A stretch of 64,000 bases of DNA from Brachionus koreanus (taxonomy: Eukaryota; Rotifera; Eurotatoria; Ploima; Brachionidae), in assembly GCA_016987375.1 (NCBI GenBank), contig PJRA01000313.1, forward strand, positions 2,632,141 through 2,696,140. Direction: 5' to 3'. The translations under genes were made by a program, and so were the position numbers. Of the stretch, positions 24,298 to 35,578 are shown one piece after another; the first letter of the stretch is position 1; the number at the start of each line of letters is the position of its first letter. The notes under the pieces are model-generated. The model was given only the letters and a program-made list of their open reading frames with translations. It made no database searches and was not told the DNA's origin.

Positions 24298-26893
24298 TGC
24301 TGACAAGTTTATTTTTGATTGTGTAATATTTATAAAAAATGGTGCTTGCTTATTTAAGAAAAAAATTGGTGCAATGAAATATTATGCCATTATGTTTAAA
24401 TATTGAATAGTATTGAATAGTGACAGAACCAAGTAGCATACTGAATTTCACAATTAATTACGTTTAATTAAAATGACGGCATTTTGGAAAAGAAATTATT
24501 CATTATGAAATTTAAAAGCTTTATTCAAACAATTATATATTTGTCTTTTTATTGCTTTTTTTTTCAAAAAATAAAGAATTATTAGAAAAATCTTTGAAAA
24601 TGTCTATTTGAATAGGATTTACTTTGTTTAATACCAACATTAAACTTAATTTAATTTTTAATTTTTGTTTTCGTTTTAATTTCAAAATTTAGCCCAATAG
24701 ATTCAAATCATAAATTGCGTTTTTTAATTGCGTCTGAATTTTAAAGCCTATAAATTCCAAATGAAAACTAAAAAAAGTTCCAAATTGAAAAAAAAAAATT
24801 TTGGAAACGATTTTAAACAAAAAACTAACATCAATTGAAGCAAAATTTCACATCCATTTTGGAATTTGACTAGGAAATATTAATATTTTTAATTAAATCA
24901 TGTACTGTTCGAAAAAAAAACAGCCCGAGAACTTAATCAAATAAATCCTCAATAAACTAAACGAAGTTTTAGGACCTAAAAATTATTAAGATTCTAAAAT
25001 GAAAAATTTTTAAGACGATTCATTAATTCTCCAAAAAAAAAAACAAAACAAAAGCTCAAAGTTAGAAACTAGTTTTTTAGATTAACGTCTAGTATAGAAA
25101 AAAATAAATCTCTTATTGCCAGAAAATTTATATTATTGATAATTATTTTTTCTAATAAATTTTATTTTAGATTCAGCGATTGACTTACTACATTATTAAT
25201 CAAACTCCATGCAAATTTTAAATTATGTTTGTTTCATAATGTTTAAATTATGGCCAATTTTCTAAGCTTTTGGAACTGAACTTTGAAAAAGCTAAAAAAT
25301 AATAATTCATTGTCGAAAACATAATACTCGCCTATTTTAGACTGATTTTAAATATAGAATTTAAGGAATTTGCTTGCATGCCTCCCTAAAGTCAAAAATA
25401 ATTATCAATTAAAAAATTAGCTTTTTGTAATTTGAAGCAAGATAATTTAAATAGTTTGGAAAATGATTTAGAATTTTCAACAATTTTACCGGTAATAATC
25501 AAGCTCAAGTTAAGCTAACACTTACTTGGTTGAACATGCTTTAAACAACAAGAAAAAGCTTCTAGTTTATGGGACTATCCAAAACCGATTTCAAGGACTG
25601 AACGAATAAAAGCATGCCGATGCATAAAAAAGTGTCCCAGCTCGCTGTTAGCCGAGTTAATTCAAATGCGGATCCCTAGAGTTTTGCATTATTAATTTGG
25701 CGTGAGATTTAGCATGCCAGCATTATTTAACACAACGCCATCTAAAGTTTCAGCGCTTTTGCTTAGAATTGTGCATTTAAAGCATTCAAAAAAGCTTCAG
25801 GATTCAATTTAAACAATTCTTTGATTTCAAGATAAGGTCATACTGCTTATTATACAACAAATTTTAGATTTAAGGGTAGTGCACATGAAAAATTGGCTGG
25901 GTAGTGAATGATGTTTCTCACTATAAAAACACTAGCAAATTTAGTTAAAATTGTTATTTAGAAGAAAAAAAACTTTTTTTTTCTTTTTTCAAAAATATTC
26001 TTATCAGCTAAATCTTTTAACAAAAGAGTTTTTTAAGCTTTGTTAAGTTTTTTTTCATGCTTTTAAGACACCCTTTTCATTTCTCTATGTTTCGAATTAG
26101 GAATTTTTCTTTCCACAAGAGTGGATCATTTTCTAATAATTGTCTAAAATTTCAAGCATATTTTCAATCTTTTTAAAAATCTAATAATCTTAAATTTGTT
26201 TCTAAGCTCTATCTTATCTAGGAAATTTAAAAAATATAGGACTAAAAGATACTTTTAGATTTTTGTTTGAAGTACTTTAAATTTGGATTAAACTTGACAA
26301 CTATCTAGCACAGTTTCATTGATAAAATTATCAATTTTGTCTTGATTTTTAAAAAATTTTTTTTAGACAAAAAAGTTATTAAAATTAAGCAAAGGCGTTC
26401 GGATTTATTAGCTAATTATTTTTATTTTTATGGTTGCAAATATTTTCACATTTGGCTTCCAATAATAAACTCATTCATAATTTTTCTATCTATTTTTACT
26501 CACATGCTCATTAAATTTCAAGCAATTTTTTATCTAAAAAGCCAATGCTAAAAATATTTTATTTCTTTTTTCTTTCATTTTTTTTTCGTTTTTAGACTGG
26601 CAAAGAAATAGACTGAATTAAAAAAATAAAGCTTTATAAGCCATCTATTTACCAAGAAAAGTGATAAGATTTTTTTTCTTCTTTTAAATAAAAGTTATTT
26701 TTAAATTTATCTTATGATTTTAGAATTAAAAAGTTAAATTTACGTAACAGACTATTACAGTATCACAAGATTTAACTGAATCTAATATTTCATTTCGAAA
26801 TAACCAATTATAAATAAAAGTTCCTGTCTTTTAAACAAGCAAGTTATTATAAGAATTTTAATTTCGAGTCTTTAATTTTTAATTTTGAATCAA
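24298..26893. other. Intergenic spacer with a less AT-rich block
   Basis: No gene found over 2.6 kb. The block 25540-25790 is clearly less AT-rich than its surroundings (contains tgggactatcc, aagtgtcccagctcgctg, gcggatccctag) and has opposed TGGGAC/GTCCCA words about 70 bp apart. It may be an old mobile-element piece, but I see no coding remnant. Confidence 0.4.
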
Positions 26894-28874
26894 ATGGATC
26901 CGACTAATGTACCCTTTGAGTTAATTTCTTACCGAGGTTTTCTAAAATCTATTGATGGAATAAAAAAAGGTATAAGCATTTATTTGATTTTTTTAAACTT
27001 TGTAATAAAAATTACTAATAAAGGCTTTTTCTGGGTGAGTGAGTCCGAGATACAGACTGAATCCGGTGAGGAAAAAATTCGTCACCATAGAAAAGGTTAT
27101 TTAAACAGTCTGATAAATGTGATGACTTTTATTGAGAGTCTTCTTTTCATCATGGTAAGCTATCATTAATTTTTTTTGATTGTTTTTCGAATTTTTACAT
27201 AATTGATTAAGATGAATGCATATGATAATTATGTTTACTCACCACTTCAGAAAACACTATCACCAATTGTTAGGATAGTTCCGAGGTATTTAAATTTCGG
27301 TCAAAATATAAAAATCCCAATTTTTACTGCAAATATAGTTACCTTGGCCCGAACTTTCCTTGTAATCCCTATAGCCTGGTTTATAAAGTAATTTACTTTA
27401 ATTTTTTAGTTAAATTTCAATTTATCTGAAATTAAACTAAGGTATGATTATAACATGATGGCTTTTTTGTGTGTAGTATTTCATGATTTTCTAGACCACC
27501 TTGATGGAATAGTTGCTAAAGTACAAAAATTAACTTATCCTTCTCATGATGATCCCATTCTAGGAGGGTTTTTAGATGCGTTCTGTGACAAAATAGTAAA
27601 TGTCTTAAGTATTTGGACAATATTGTTAGCAACAAACTTTGAGCTTATGTCACAAAATCAAACCTTTGTATACCTGGCTGTGTGCTACGGTGTGATTGGC
27701 TATGAAACAATTTTAGGCATTGTCCGTGTTCAGGACTATTTTCTGGCTAAATTTAAAAAGTATAATTTAAAAATGCTTAAAAACACATCTGATTTGAATT
27801 CATTCAATCAAGGGAATTTAAAATCGATGCCAAAAAAAATAAAGAGTCATTAGAATCGAATTCTAAGTCTATTACTGCAGCATCTATGGAAGGTAAACTC
27901 AAAGAAAAATTAGAGTCAACAGGAATAGCATTTTTATGCTTGGCAGTGTCTAAAAATAGCTCTAGTCCAATTTCTTCTCTCAGTAAATTCTAAATTAATT
28001 TTATCAAGAAAAAGTGTTTAAACAATTTATAAAAGGTGGATTAGTAGGAATGGTTTGTTTGATATTAACATTGAGAATGGCTCATAAAAGTCTTGCCTGT
28101 AAATTAAAGGCAAGAACTGAATTAAAAAATAAATCTTGGAAAATGTCAAAAAAAAATTCAACTTCGGCTGAAAATCTGCTTGAAATGATTAATGACAGCA
28201 ATCAAACTGTTCATCCCGATTTTGAAAATGCTGAAATGAAAATGGTGGACATAACTAACAACAACATTACGGAGCAAAGCACTATGTATCATTATCAAAA
28301 GAGAAAACACTTGTATTTGGAAGATCAGGACATAAATTTGAAAGCTGAATTAGAAAAGTGTCAAAAAAAGACTACTGAAGAAAAAGTTGTAAAGCAGCAA
28401 TCGAATGCAAAAAAAGTTGATAATAGAGTTGATAAAGTGTATACAATTGGATGCTTTGATTTGTTTCACTTTGGACATGTGCAGTTGATAAATAGAATGA
28501 GAGAGCTTGGTAAAAAAGTAATTGTTGGCGTGCATGATTCGAGAAGTATTTACAAACTTAAGAAAAGAGTGCCGGTTGATAGCACTGAAAAAAGAATGAT
28601 GAATGTAAAAACAGTTGCTGATGAAGTTTTTTGCATTGCAGGCTGCGATCCTTCTAATTTTATGAGTTGTATTGTTAATCTAGGAAAAAACGAAACTGCT
28701 TTATATGTTCGTGGAGATGACATGCCTGATTTTCCTTCAAGAGAAGTAGTTGAAAGTTTAATGCCAATCAAACTTTTGCCATACACCGAAGGTGTTAGTA
28801 CAACTAAACTTCGCAAAGAAAATTATTCCCACATAGCTCCTGATGATGAGGAATATTTGGATAAAATAAATTAA
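26894..28874 (+). CDS. Fused CDP-alcohol phosphotransferase / cytidylyltransferase
   Basis: Exons 26894-26969, 27024-27154, 27212-27387, 27442-27759, 27813-27982 and 28009-28874 give 1737 nt, 578 aa. The N-terminal ~310 residues are a multi-pass membrane CDP-alcohol phosphotransferase: the family motif DGx2ARx(n)Gx3Dx3D appears as DGIVAK (149-154) and GGFLDAFCD (ending at 177), with Arg replaced by Lys. The C-terminal ~145 residues are an HxGH cytidylyltransferase of the TagD/choline-ethanolamine-phosphate type: VYTIGCFDLFHFGH (434-447), RVPVDSTEKRM, VRGDDMPDFPS and YTEGVSTTKLRK (from 549). A charged linker joins them. Inference: one protein makes a CDP-activated alcohol and transfers it to a membrane acceptor; substrate unknown. 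The last intron is only 26 nt, which is suspect. Confidence 0.8.
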
Positions 28875-30002
28875 ATTCTAATTTAATTTAATATTGATTT
28901 GTATATTGCATATACATATTTTTTTTTAGTTGCTACTTTTTTTATTTAAAAATATTCGCCTTGCCACTTGCATTTATTGAAAATTTGAAAATTTATTTAG
29001 AAATTTTTAAGAAGATATCAGTTTTTTTTTTTATATTTTATTTTTTTGTTTTCTTGTTCCTTTTTATTTTTAAAATAAAATTTACAACTAGACATCATTT
29101 TTTTTAATTTGAATAAAGGAAGCCTTTTTAATCTCACCTCTCTTAAGATTAGTATTTTTAAACATAACCAAATTTTGATAAAATTTCAAATGATTATTTC
29201 ATTTTTATTTCTAAATATTTAAAAAAAAATAATGACTAAACTGCGTAATAACTTTTTATAAAGTAAATCTTTTTATAACTTTAAAATCTTCATAATTCAA
29301 AAACGATATATTTATTTGTACAATCTGTTCAAATTATATGAGGATTCAAAATTTTGAAAATATGATTAATTGAAATCAATGAATGCAAATTTATTCAATT
29401 GATCAAAGAGTAATTAATTTTTAACATTTTTTTTTTATAAATAATGTTGACTTTTTTTCCATGAAAATATTTAAATTAATTTAAGTTATCTTAATTTTGA
29501 AAAGTTAATTTTTAATCATATTGTGACTAAATTGATTAGATAAGTATTTCATTTAGATCAAAAATAAAGACTATTTTGTTATCTCATTATTTATTTTCAA
29601 TATTTACCAAATACTATTATTCAGACATTAAAATAACTTTGATAAATCTTCGAAAAATATAAATTTTTCAAAGTCTAAAATAAACAAAATTGGTATTTGA
29701 ATCGATAAGGAATAAAACATACAATAAATTTATATTATTGAATATTGAAAAATTTTATCTAGAAATTACTTTATTTTCTTTTTTATATATTTTTATTAAA
29801 GTACTCATTTTATTCTAAAAATCATTATTTCAAATTTTTTTGTATCAAATAATTATAAACTTTAATCAAACGTTAGAGAATTTTTTTGTTTTAAATTTAA
29901 AATACAAAATTTATTTTTTTGGTTAAAAATAAATAAAATTATAAATAGACATAAAGTTTACTTAAATAGAGCCTAAAATTAGACTTGTCTTGTTTTAGTA
30001 AA
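28875..30002. other. Intergenic spacer
   Basis: AT-rich, no gene seen between the CDP-alcohol gene and the duplicated fragment of its own 3' part. Confidence 0.5.
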
Positions 30003-30127
30003 CTAGGAAAAACGAAACTGCTTTAAATGTTCGTGGAGATGACATGCCTGATTTTCCTTCAAGAGAAGTAGTTGAAAGTTTAATACCAATCAAACTTTTG
30101 CCATATACCGAAGGTGTTAGTACAACT
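30003..30127 (+). pseudogene. Partial duplicate of the cytidylyltransferase exon
   Basis: This 125-bp block repeats 28680-28806 of the upstream gene with one deleted A in an A-run and three substitutions. The deletion shifts the frame and gives an early TAA (LGKTKLL then stop). Similarity begins at CTAGGAAAAA and stops after GTACAACT. It covers the region encoding VRGDDMPDFPS through GVSTT. It is a recent, broken segmental copy, directly followed by a fragment of MITE family 1. Confidence 0.92.
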
Positions 30128-30131
30128 TGAG

Positions 30132-30202
30132 AAAAAAGTAATAAGTTTTTTTAGTGTTACATTTTTCTATTTTTTTTTGTTTGTACCAAATTTCACCAAA
30201 CC
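30132..30202. mobile_element. Terminal fragment of MITE family 1
   Basis: The run from AAAAAAGTAATAAG to TTTGTACCAAATTTCACC aligns with the right terminus of copy B (AAAAAAAGTTATTAG ... TTTGTACCAAATTTCAC). Only this end is present. It starts within about 5 bp of the duplicated gene fragment. Confidence 0.55.
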
Positions 30203-31569
30203 GATACCTATTTTTTGTACAAAATTACAAAATTTAAACTTTATTAATTGATAATCAATATGGCATTCAAACAAATATAATTTTTTTATAGAAGTCTTTT
30301 GATAATCAAAATAAAATTTACAACTTTTAAGGAATATTTGCTTTTTATACATCCTTATTTATATTATTATTCTAAAATTTTTAAAAACAATTTTTATTTT
30401 TAATATTTTCAAATTATTTCCCAAATTTATTTGTCTTTTTAAGAAGTAATTTAGTATAGAACTTTAAAGTATTTCTCATTCTTTAAAACTCTTCAAGTTT
30501 TTACCTAATTATTTTTATGTTTTATTTTCGTGTTTTTTTGTTTTTTTAAGCAATTATCTATTTAGACAAGCATAAGAATATGTAGATTGGCTATTCTATC
30601 GTTTTAATTGTAACTAAATATCTAAACTAAAATGTCAAATTTATTTCTTTAATATTATTTCAATTTTTTTGTTTAGTTTATTTCCAAAATAATATGAAAA
30701 ATAAAAATGATCGAAATGCTTTCTGTTTTTTGTTAATTTCTATTTAGTGTTAATTATATTACTTACAAATATTTTATTCTAAAAACCATTTTGATTTAAA
30801 ATTCTTAGTACAAAATACATTTTTTTTCAGTTATTGTTGAAGTGTTTTTTAAGTTTTTATTAGGTTAATTACCTTCTCCGAAGCCTAACTTTTTAACTTT
30901 GTTTCGCAGTTTAATGCTCAATTGAGATTAAGAATAGAATAAACATTTTTACCTAATTTTTTACTTCAAGCATTTTTTAATTTATGAATAATTTAGAGCC
31001 TTATTCAAGTAAAAAATGAATAATAATTTACTCATCTACAAACAACGCTTTTAAATTTTGATTTACTGTAATTTAAGGTATTGGTAAATAATGCTATATA
31101 AATTTTAAAATTTTCATTTAATTTAAATTTTATCGTGTTAAATTGTCAAATATTATCTTAGCCAAACTTATATTATTAAAATATATGCTAATTTATTTCA
31201 GAATTAAGAGTGTAGAAGTGTTTTAAATTAATCAAAGCAATTCTTTTTTTTCAAGTAGTCAAAAATTTAAAAAATAAAAACACAAAAAGCAACAATACTT
31301 GCAATAAAATTATTTTTATTAAAATTTCTAATTATTTAAATAAGTAAGTTCTTTTAAACTCGTTTTTATCAAAATCGTGCTATGTCGCTTTGTTTATTTA
31401 AATAAAATTAGCTAACTTTTAAAGGCACGAATTTATATTTCTAAATTGTTATCTTAATTTAAATTTTTCTCTTAAACAAAAGTTTTCTTTTTTGCTTATT
31501 TGTTTAGCTTTTGGCTAATTTATAATTTTTATTTTTGAATTTTGAACTCTTTTAGATTGGAGATAAAAA
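30203..31569. other. Intergenic spacer
   Basis: AT-rich, T-rich runs, no gene found. Confidence 0.5.
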
Positions 31570-33435
31570 ATGAAAAATTTGAACAATATTGAAACTGAAT
31601 TCGCAAAATATGAAGAAAATCACATGTGGAGAGAAGTTTACCAAGTAAATTAGCGTTATTTTAAAGAGCCTTTAAAGCCATTTAAATTTAACCATATAGG
31701 ATATCCGCGAGGCAGATGATATTTTCAACTTGACATGTAATTATGCACGACAGCCTTTCAATCTTAGACTAAACAGATACAGGGACATTTTGCCATGTAG
31801 AAAAAATATGCTCAGTTAGTTTATAGACAAATTTAATTCTAAAATTTAGATGATCACACAAGAGTTAAATTAAAAAATTCAGAAGAAACAGACTATATTA
31901 ATGCAAATTATGTAGAATGTGAACAAGCTGATAGAAAATACATTCTAGCACAAGTAAGAATACCGACATGATATGATATTTTATATTCTACTTTACTTCT
32001 AGGGACCACTAAAAACAACATGTGAACATTTTTGGCAAATGGTTTGGGAACAAAATACTAAAGGAATAATTATGCTGAATAAACTGTTTGAAAAAGGAGC
32101 TGTAATTAAGTGAAATAATATTTAAGTATTTGTTTTTATTTTTTTTTACTTTAGTCAAAGTGTGAAATGTATTATCCGAATGTGGACGAAGAAAATTGTG
32201 ACTTTACTTTGACTTTCGGAAAATTTAAACTCAATTATATGTCAGAAAAACCATACCAAGATTTTACAATAAGAACTATTGAATGTGAAAATTTAGAAGT
32301 ACTCATTTTTGATTCAAACAATTTTATTTTGAATTAAAGAGATTATTTTTAATAGCAAAAAGAAAAACGCTTAATTTATCATTGTCACTTTACCAATTGG
32401 CCTGATTTTGGCGAACCAGAATATACTGGAACGTTTCTAAACTTTCTTAAAGAATGCAATAACCTTGATCTGTTTAATATGTCTATCAGTGGTCCATCAG
32501 TGGTGCATTGTTCTGCTGGAGTTGGTAGATCTGGTACTTTTGTTTTAGTTGATTCAATGCTTCAATTAGTAAATAAAATAATTATATTTTTTTTAAATTT
32601 AATTTCCTGTTTAAAGTATAAAAAATTCGGTGAAAATTTACCAATTAATGCTCTTGATTTATTGAAAAATTTTCGTTCTCATCGAATGGGTCTTGTTCAA
32701 ACTCAGCATCAGTTAAAGTTTGCTTTTATGGCAATTATAGATGGTATAAGAACTATGCAACAAGATTCAGATGATTTGCAAAGCTATGCTCCGAATGAAG
32801 AGCTTTATAGTGTTGAAACCGAAAGTGATACTGATTCTGATGACGATTTCTATGAAAAAGAAAATATAAAAAAGGAATTAGTAAGACCTGGTACAGCTAT
32901 GCGCGAAAAACGCTCTAATCTAAGCAAGAAATCGAAAATTCATATAGAAAATTTGCGAAAAAAACAAATGGAAAATAAATTAACCATCCAACTTCCTGAG
33001 CCAAATAACAATTTGGTCAAAGAAATCTCATCAGACACCAATATCGATAGTTCTGATATAGAAAAATCAGAGGAAGATGACATCCCATTTGCAGTTAATC
33101 GATCAGATGTTCAAACCGTAAAGGTAAACCAACCAAGAAGACCAATTGAACCTTTGGTAATTCCGAAAAGTGATGATTCTGAAGACGAAAAATCCAAGAC
33201 TGAAATTAGCAATGAAAATAAAGGCCTTTTGGATCAATCGAATGTTTACAGTCCGAAAACAACAGAGAAAAATCAAAGAATATCTGATTTGGTTAAATCT
33301 ATGCGCGAAAAACAAATAAAACATGAAAAACGCTCAAAGCTATTGTCTGATTTAAGGCCATATATTTATGGCGGAGCTATTTTGCTGAGTGGAATTGTCA
33401 TTCATCAGCTTTATAAGACTTTGGGCTCAAAATAA
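31570..33435 (+). CDS. Protein tyrosine phosphatase, PTPN1/PTPN2 type
   Basis: Seven exons: 31570-31644, 31700-31796, 31850-31953, 32003-32101, 32155-32298, 32356-32568, 32617-33435; 1551 nt, 516 aa (human PTP1B 435). Motifs in order: [24 protein letters not shown] (pTyr loop), [30 protein letters not shown] (WPD loop), the P-loop [12 protein letters not shown] with catalytic Cys225, and the Q-loop QTQHQLKF. A long acidic/basic disordered linker ([10 protein letters not shown] and similar) ends in one hydrophobic helix, [18 protein letters not shown], matching the ER tail-anchor of PTP1B and the 45-kDa TCPTP form. By family it dephosphorylates receptor tyrosine kinases and JAKs from the ER surface. 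A TTTTAG acceptor-like site lies 15 nt before the ATG. Confidence 0.94.
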
Positions 33436-35578
33436 AATCAACAAATAACATATCATTTTGTTCTTATCTTTATTTTTGTGTAAATTTTTTTACAATGTAT
33501 GAAATTAATCGTGATTAAATGGCTAAAACCGGTCAAAAACGATTCTAAATGAGATACAAATGATTCGAGAATACAAAATATTAAATTTGGAATACTTATT
33601 TTAATATTTTAAACAAGACACTTTATTTTCTTTATTTTAATTTTTTTTTCTTAAACTAAAATCGAGATTTTTCAAAATCGAAATTATAAATATCTTAAGG
33701 GTATTTTGTAGTCTTTGCAAACAAAGATTCATTTACTTGAATTCCATTTCAAGTTTTTTGTTAATCAAAAATGGAAATGCAAGTTATTCATTTTAAAAAT
33801 TTTGAACCAAAAAACCTATCGATGAGTTGACAGTGGTTTTTTTTTTCAAAATAATATTTTTTCACTTCATTTTTTATTGTCATTTCTCGAAATAATTTTA
33901 GTGTTTAGTAAAGTAGGATTCTTTTTTTTTGACAAATGAATTTTCTGTAAGGAATATGTACAGACTATTCTCATTTCTTTTTTGTAATCGATCCAAAATT
34001 TTGATAAATAAAATCTTAAAATAAATTTTCTTAATGTAAAATTATTTTATTAAACGCTGTGGAATATTTTTCAAAACTCTTTCAACTTTCCAAACCAAGA
34101 CATTACATTAAAGTTCATGGGATTTAAAGTTAAAAATCAGCTTTTTTTAATAGTAAGTCAAGCTGCAATAATCAAAAAAGTTATTTTAATAATGATTTGA
34201 GGATTTAGAAAATTCATATAATTTGTTTTCTTGAAGTGAATTTGATTTAAGCATACCATTAGTATAAATTCTGAATTTTAATTTTAAGCTATCCTTTAAA
34301 TTAAATATTTCAAAAAATAAAGTAGTGACAAAGCTGAATTATTTTTTAATAGATATTTATATGAAAAAAAATATTCTAAATCAGTATCGAAGAACGATGA
34401 GATTTAAAAGTTTTCACGAATGATTTTGTCTGGTCAACTTTTTCATAAATATTATTTTCTTTGATATTAAGTTAAAATTGAGTTCATTTTAAGGAAATTA
34501 AAAAATAAAATTTGTCAAACATTTAGATTAAAATAAATTTTTTGAAATCAAATCAGTCATTTAATTTATTTCAAATATTTGAAAAAAAATTGATAAAACA
34601 TGTTAAACCTTAATTTTTTTATACAAAAAATTAAAATATTTTTCTATGAAATGAAGTATGAAATTAATTGAAAAAATATGAAACAATGAAAAGAATTTAT
34701 TTTTTAAATTAAATTCTTTTTATAAAAAGAATGTTTTTAGATTTATCAGAAATTTAAAAATTAAATATTATGCTGCTTGAATTTAAATTTTAATGTTAAA
34801 ATTTACCAGTATAAGATATATATGATCAATATTTAATTTAAATGATCATTATTTTTGATCACAATACGATTGATAAGTAATTAAAAGCGTAAACAATATT
34901 TATTTCACATGATCGGTATTTTAGTTAATTTATCCGTAATATATAAGTGCCGAGTAATATTTTAATAAAAATGAAAATTAAATATAGAAAAAAAAAAGAA
35001 GAGTGCTTAAATTCATTATATCAAAAATAAAATGTAAAAAGCATTGAAACAACCAATACTGTTCAATTTTGAAAATAAAAATTTTCAATATCAAAAAATA
35101 TTCTAATGGCATCAAAGATTCAAGGGTATGTCTCATATGATGAAGTTGAGATGGAAGAAGAAGTAGATTTTCCAACTTAATCAAGAGCTAAATTAAACCG
35201 TAAGTAGATAATGGAAGAAAAGTACCCAAACATAGAAGCAGCAGTGACAAAAATAAACGAAGAAAGACGTGGAGCAAACATAGTAAAAATAAAACTCAAG
35301 ATGGAAATAAAATTAGAGAAGTGAGAGGTGCACAGTGTCCAGCTGGTGTTTACTTGTTGCTGGACAGCCGCTGATCAAAATAGTATAATATTGATCAAAT
35401 AATTAAAAAATTACTGGTCACAATATTTATATAACTTATCAATTCATATTAAGTCTCATTGTACTTTTTCTTTTTTTTAAAAACAAATTTTTAAAAAAAA
35501 AATTTTTTTTTTAAATAATATTTATTTGATAAAATAGATATTTACAGATTTACATTGAAAAAAATGTTCAAATTATGA
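33436..35578. other. Intergenic spacer, possible element debris near 35.1-35.4 kb
   Basis: No supportable gene. From about 35095 to 35380 the sequence is less AT-rich and contains short open stretches (MASKIQGYVSYDEVEMEEE; MEEKYPNIEAAVTKINEE) plus a GTCCAGC/GCTGGAC hairpin at 35337-35365, with TGATCA words scattered on both sides. I suspect an old mobile or duplicated piece but cannot name it. Confidence 0.4.

Noticed and set aside
26342..26551. 69-aa plus-strand frame
   Set aside because: Phe/Ile/Lys low-complexity frame typical of AT-rich spacer; no start or splice support.
30167..30352. 61-aa minus-strand frame
   Set aside because: Runs through a MITE terminal fragment and AT-rich spacer; no protein signature.
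34978..35184. 68-aa minus-strand frame
   Set aside because: Hydrophobic shadow; no signature.
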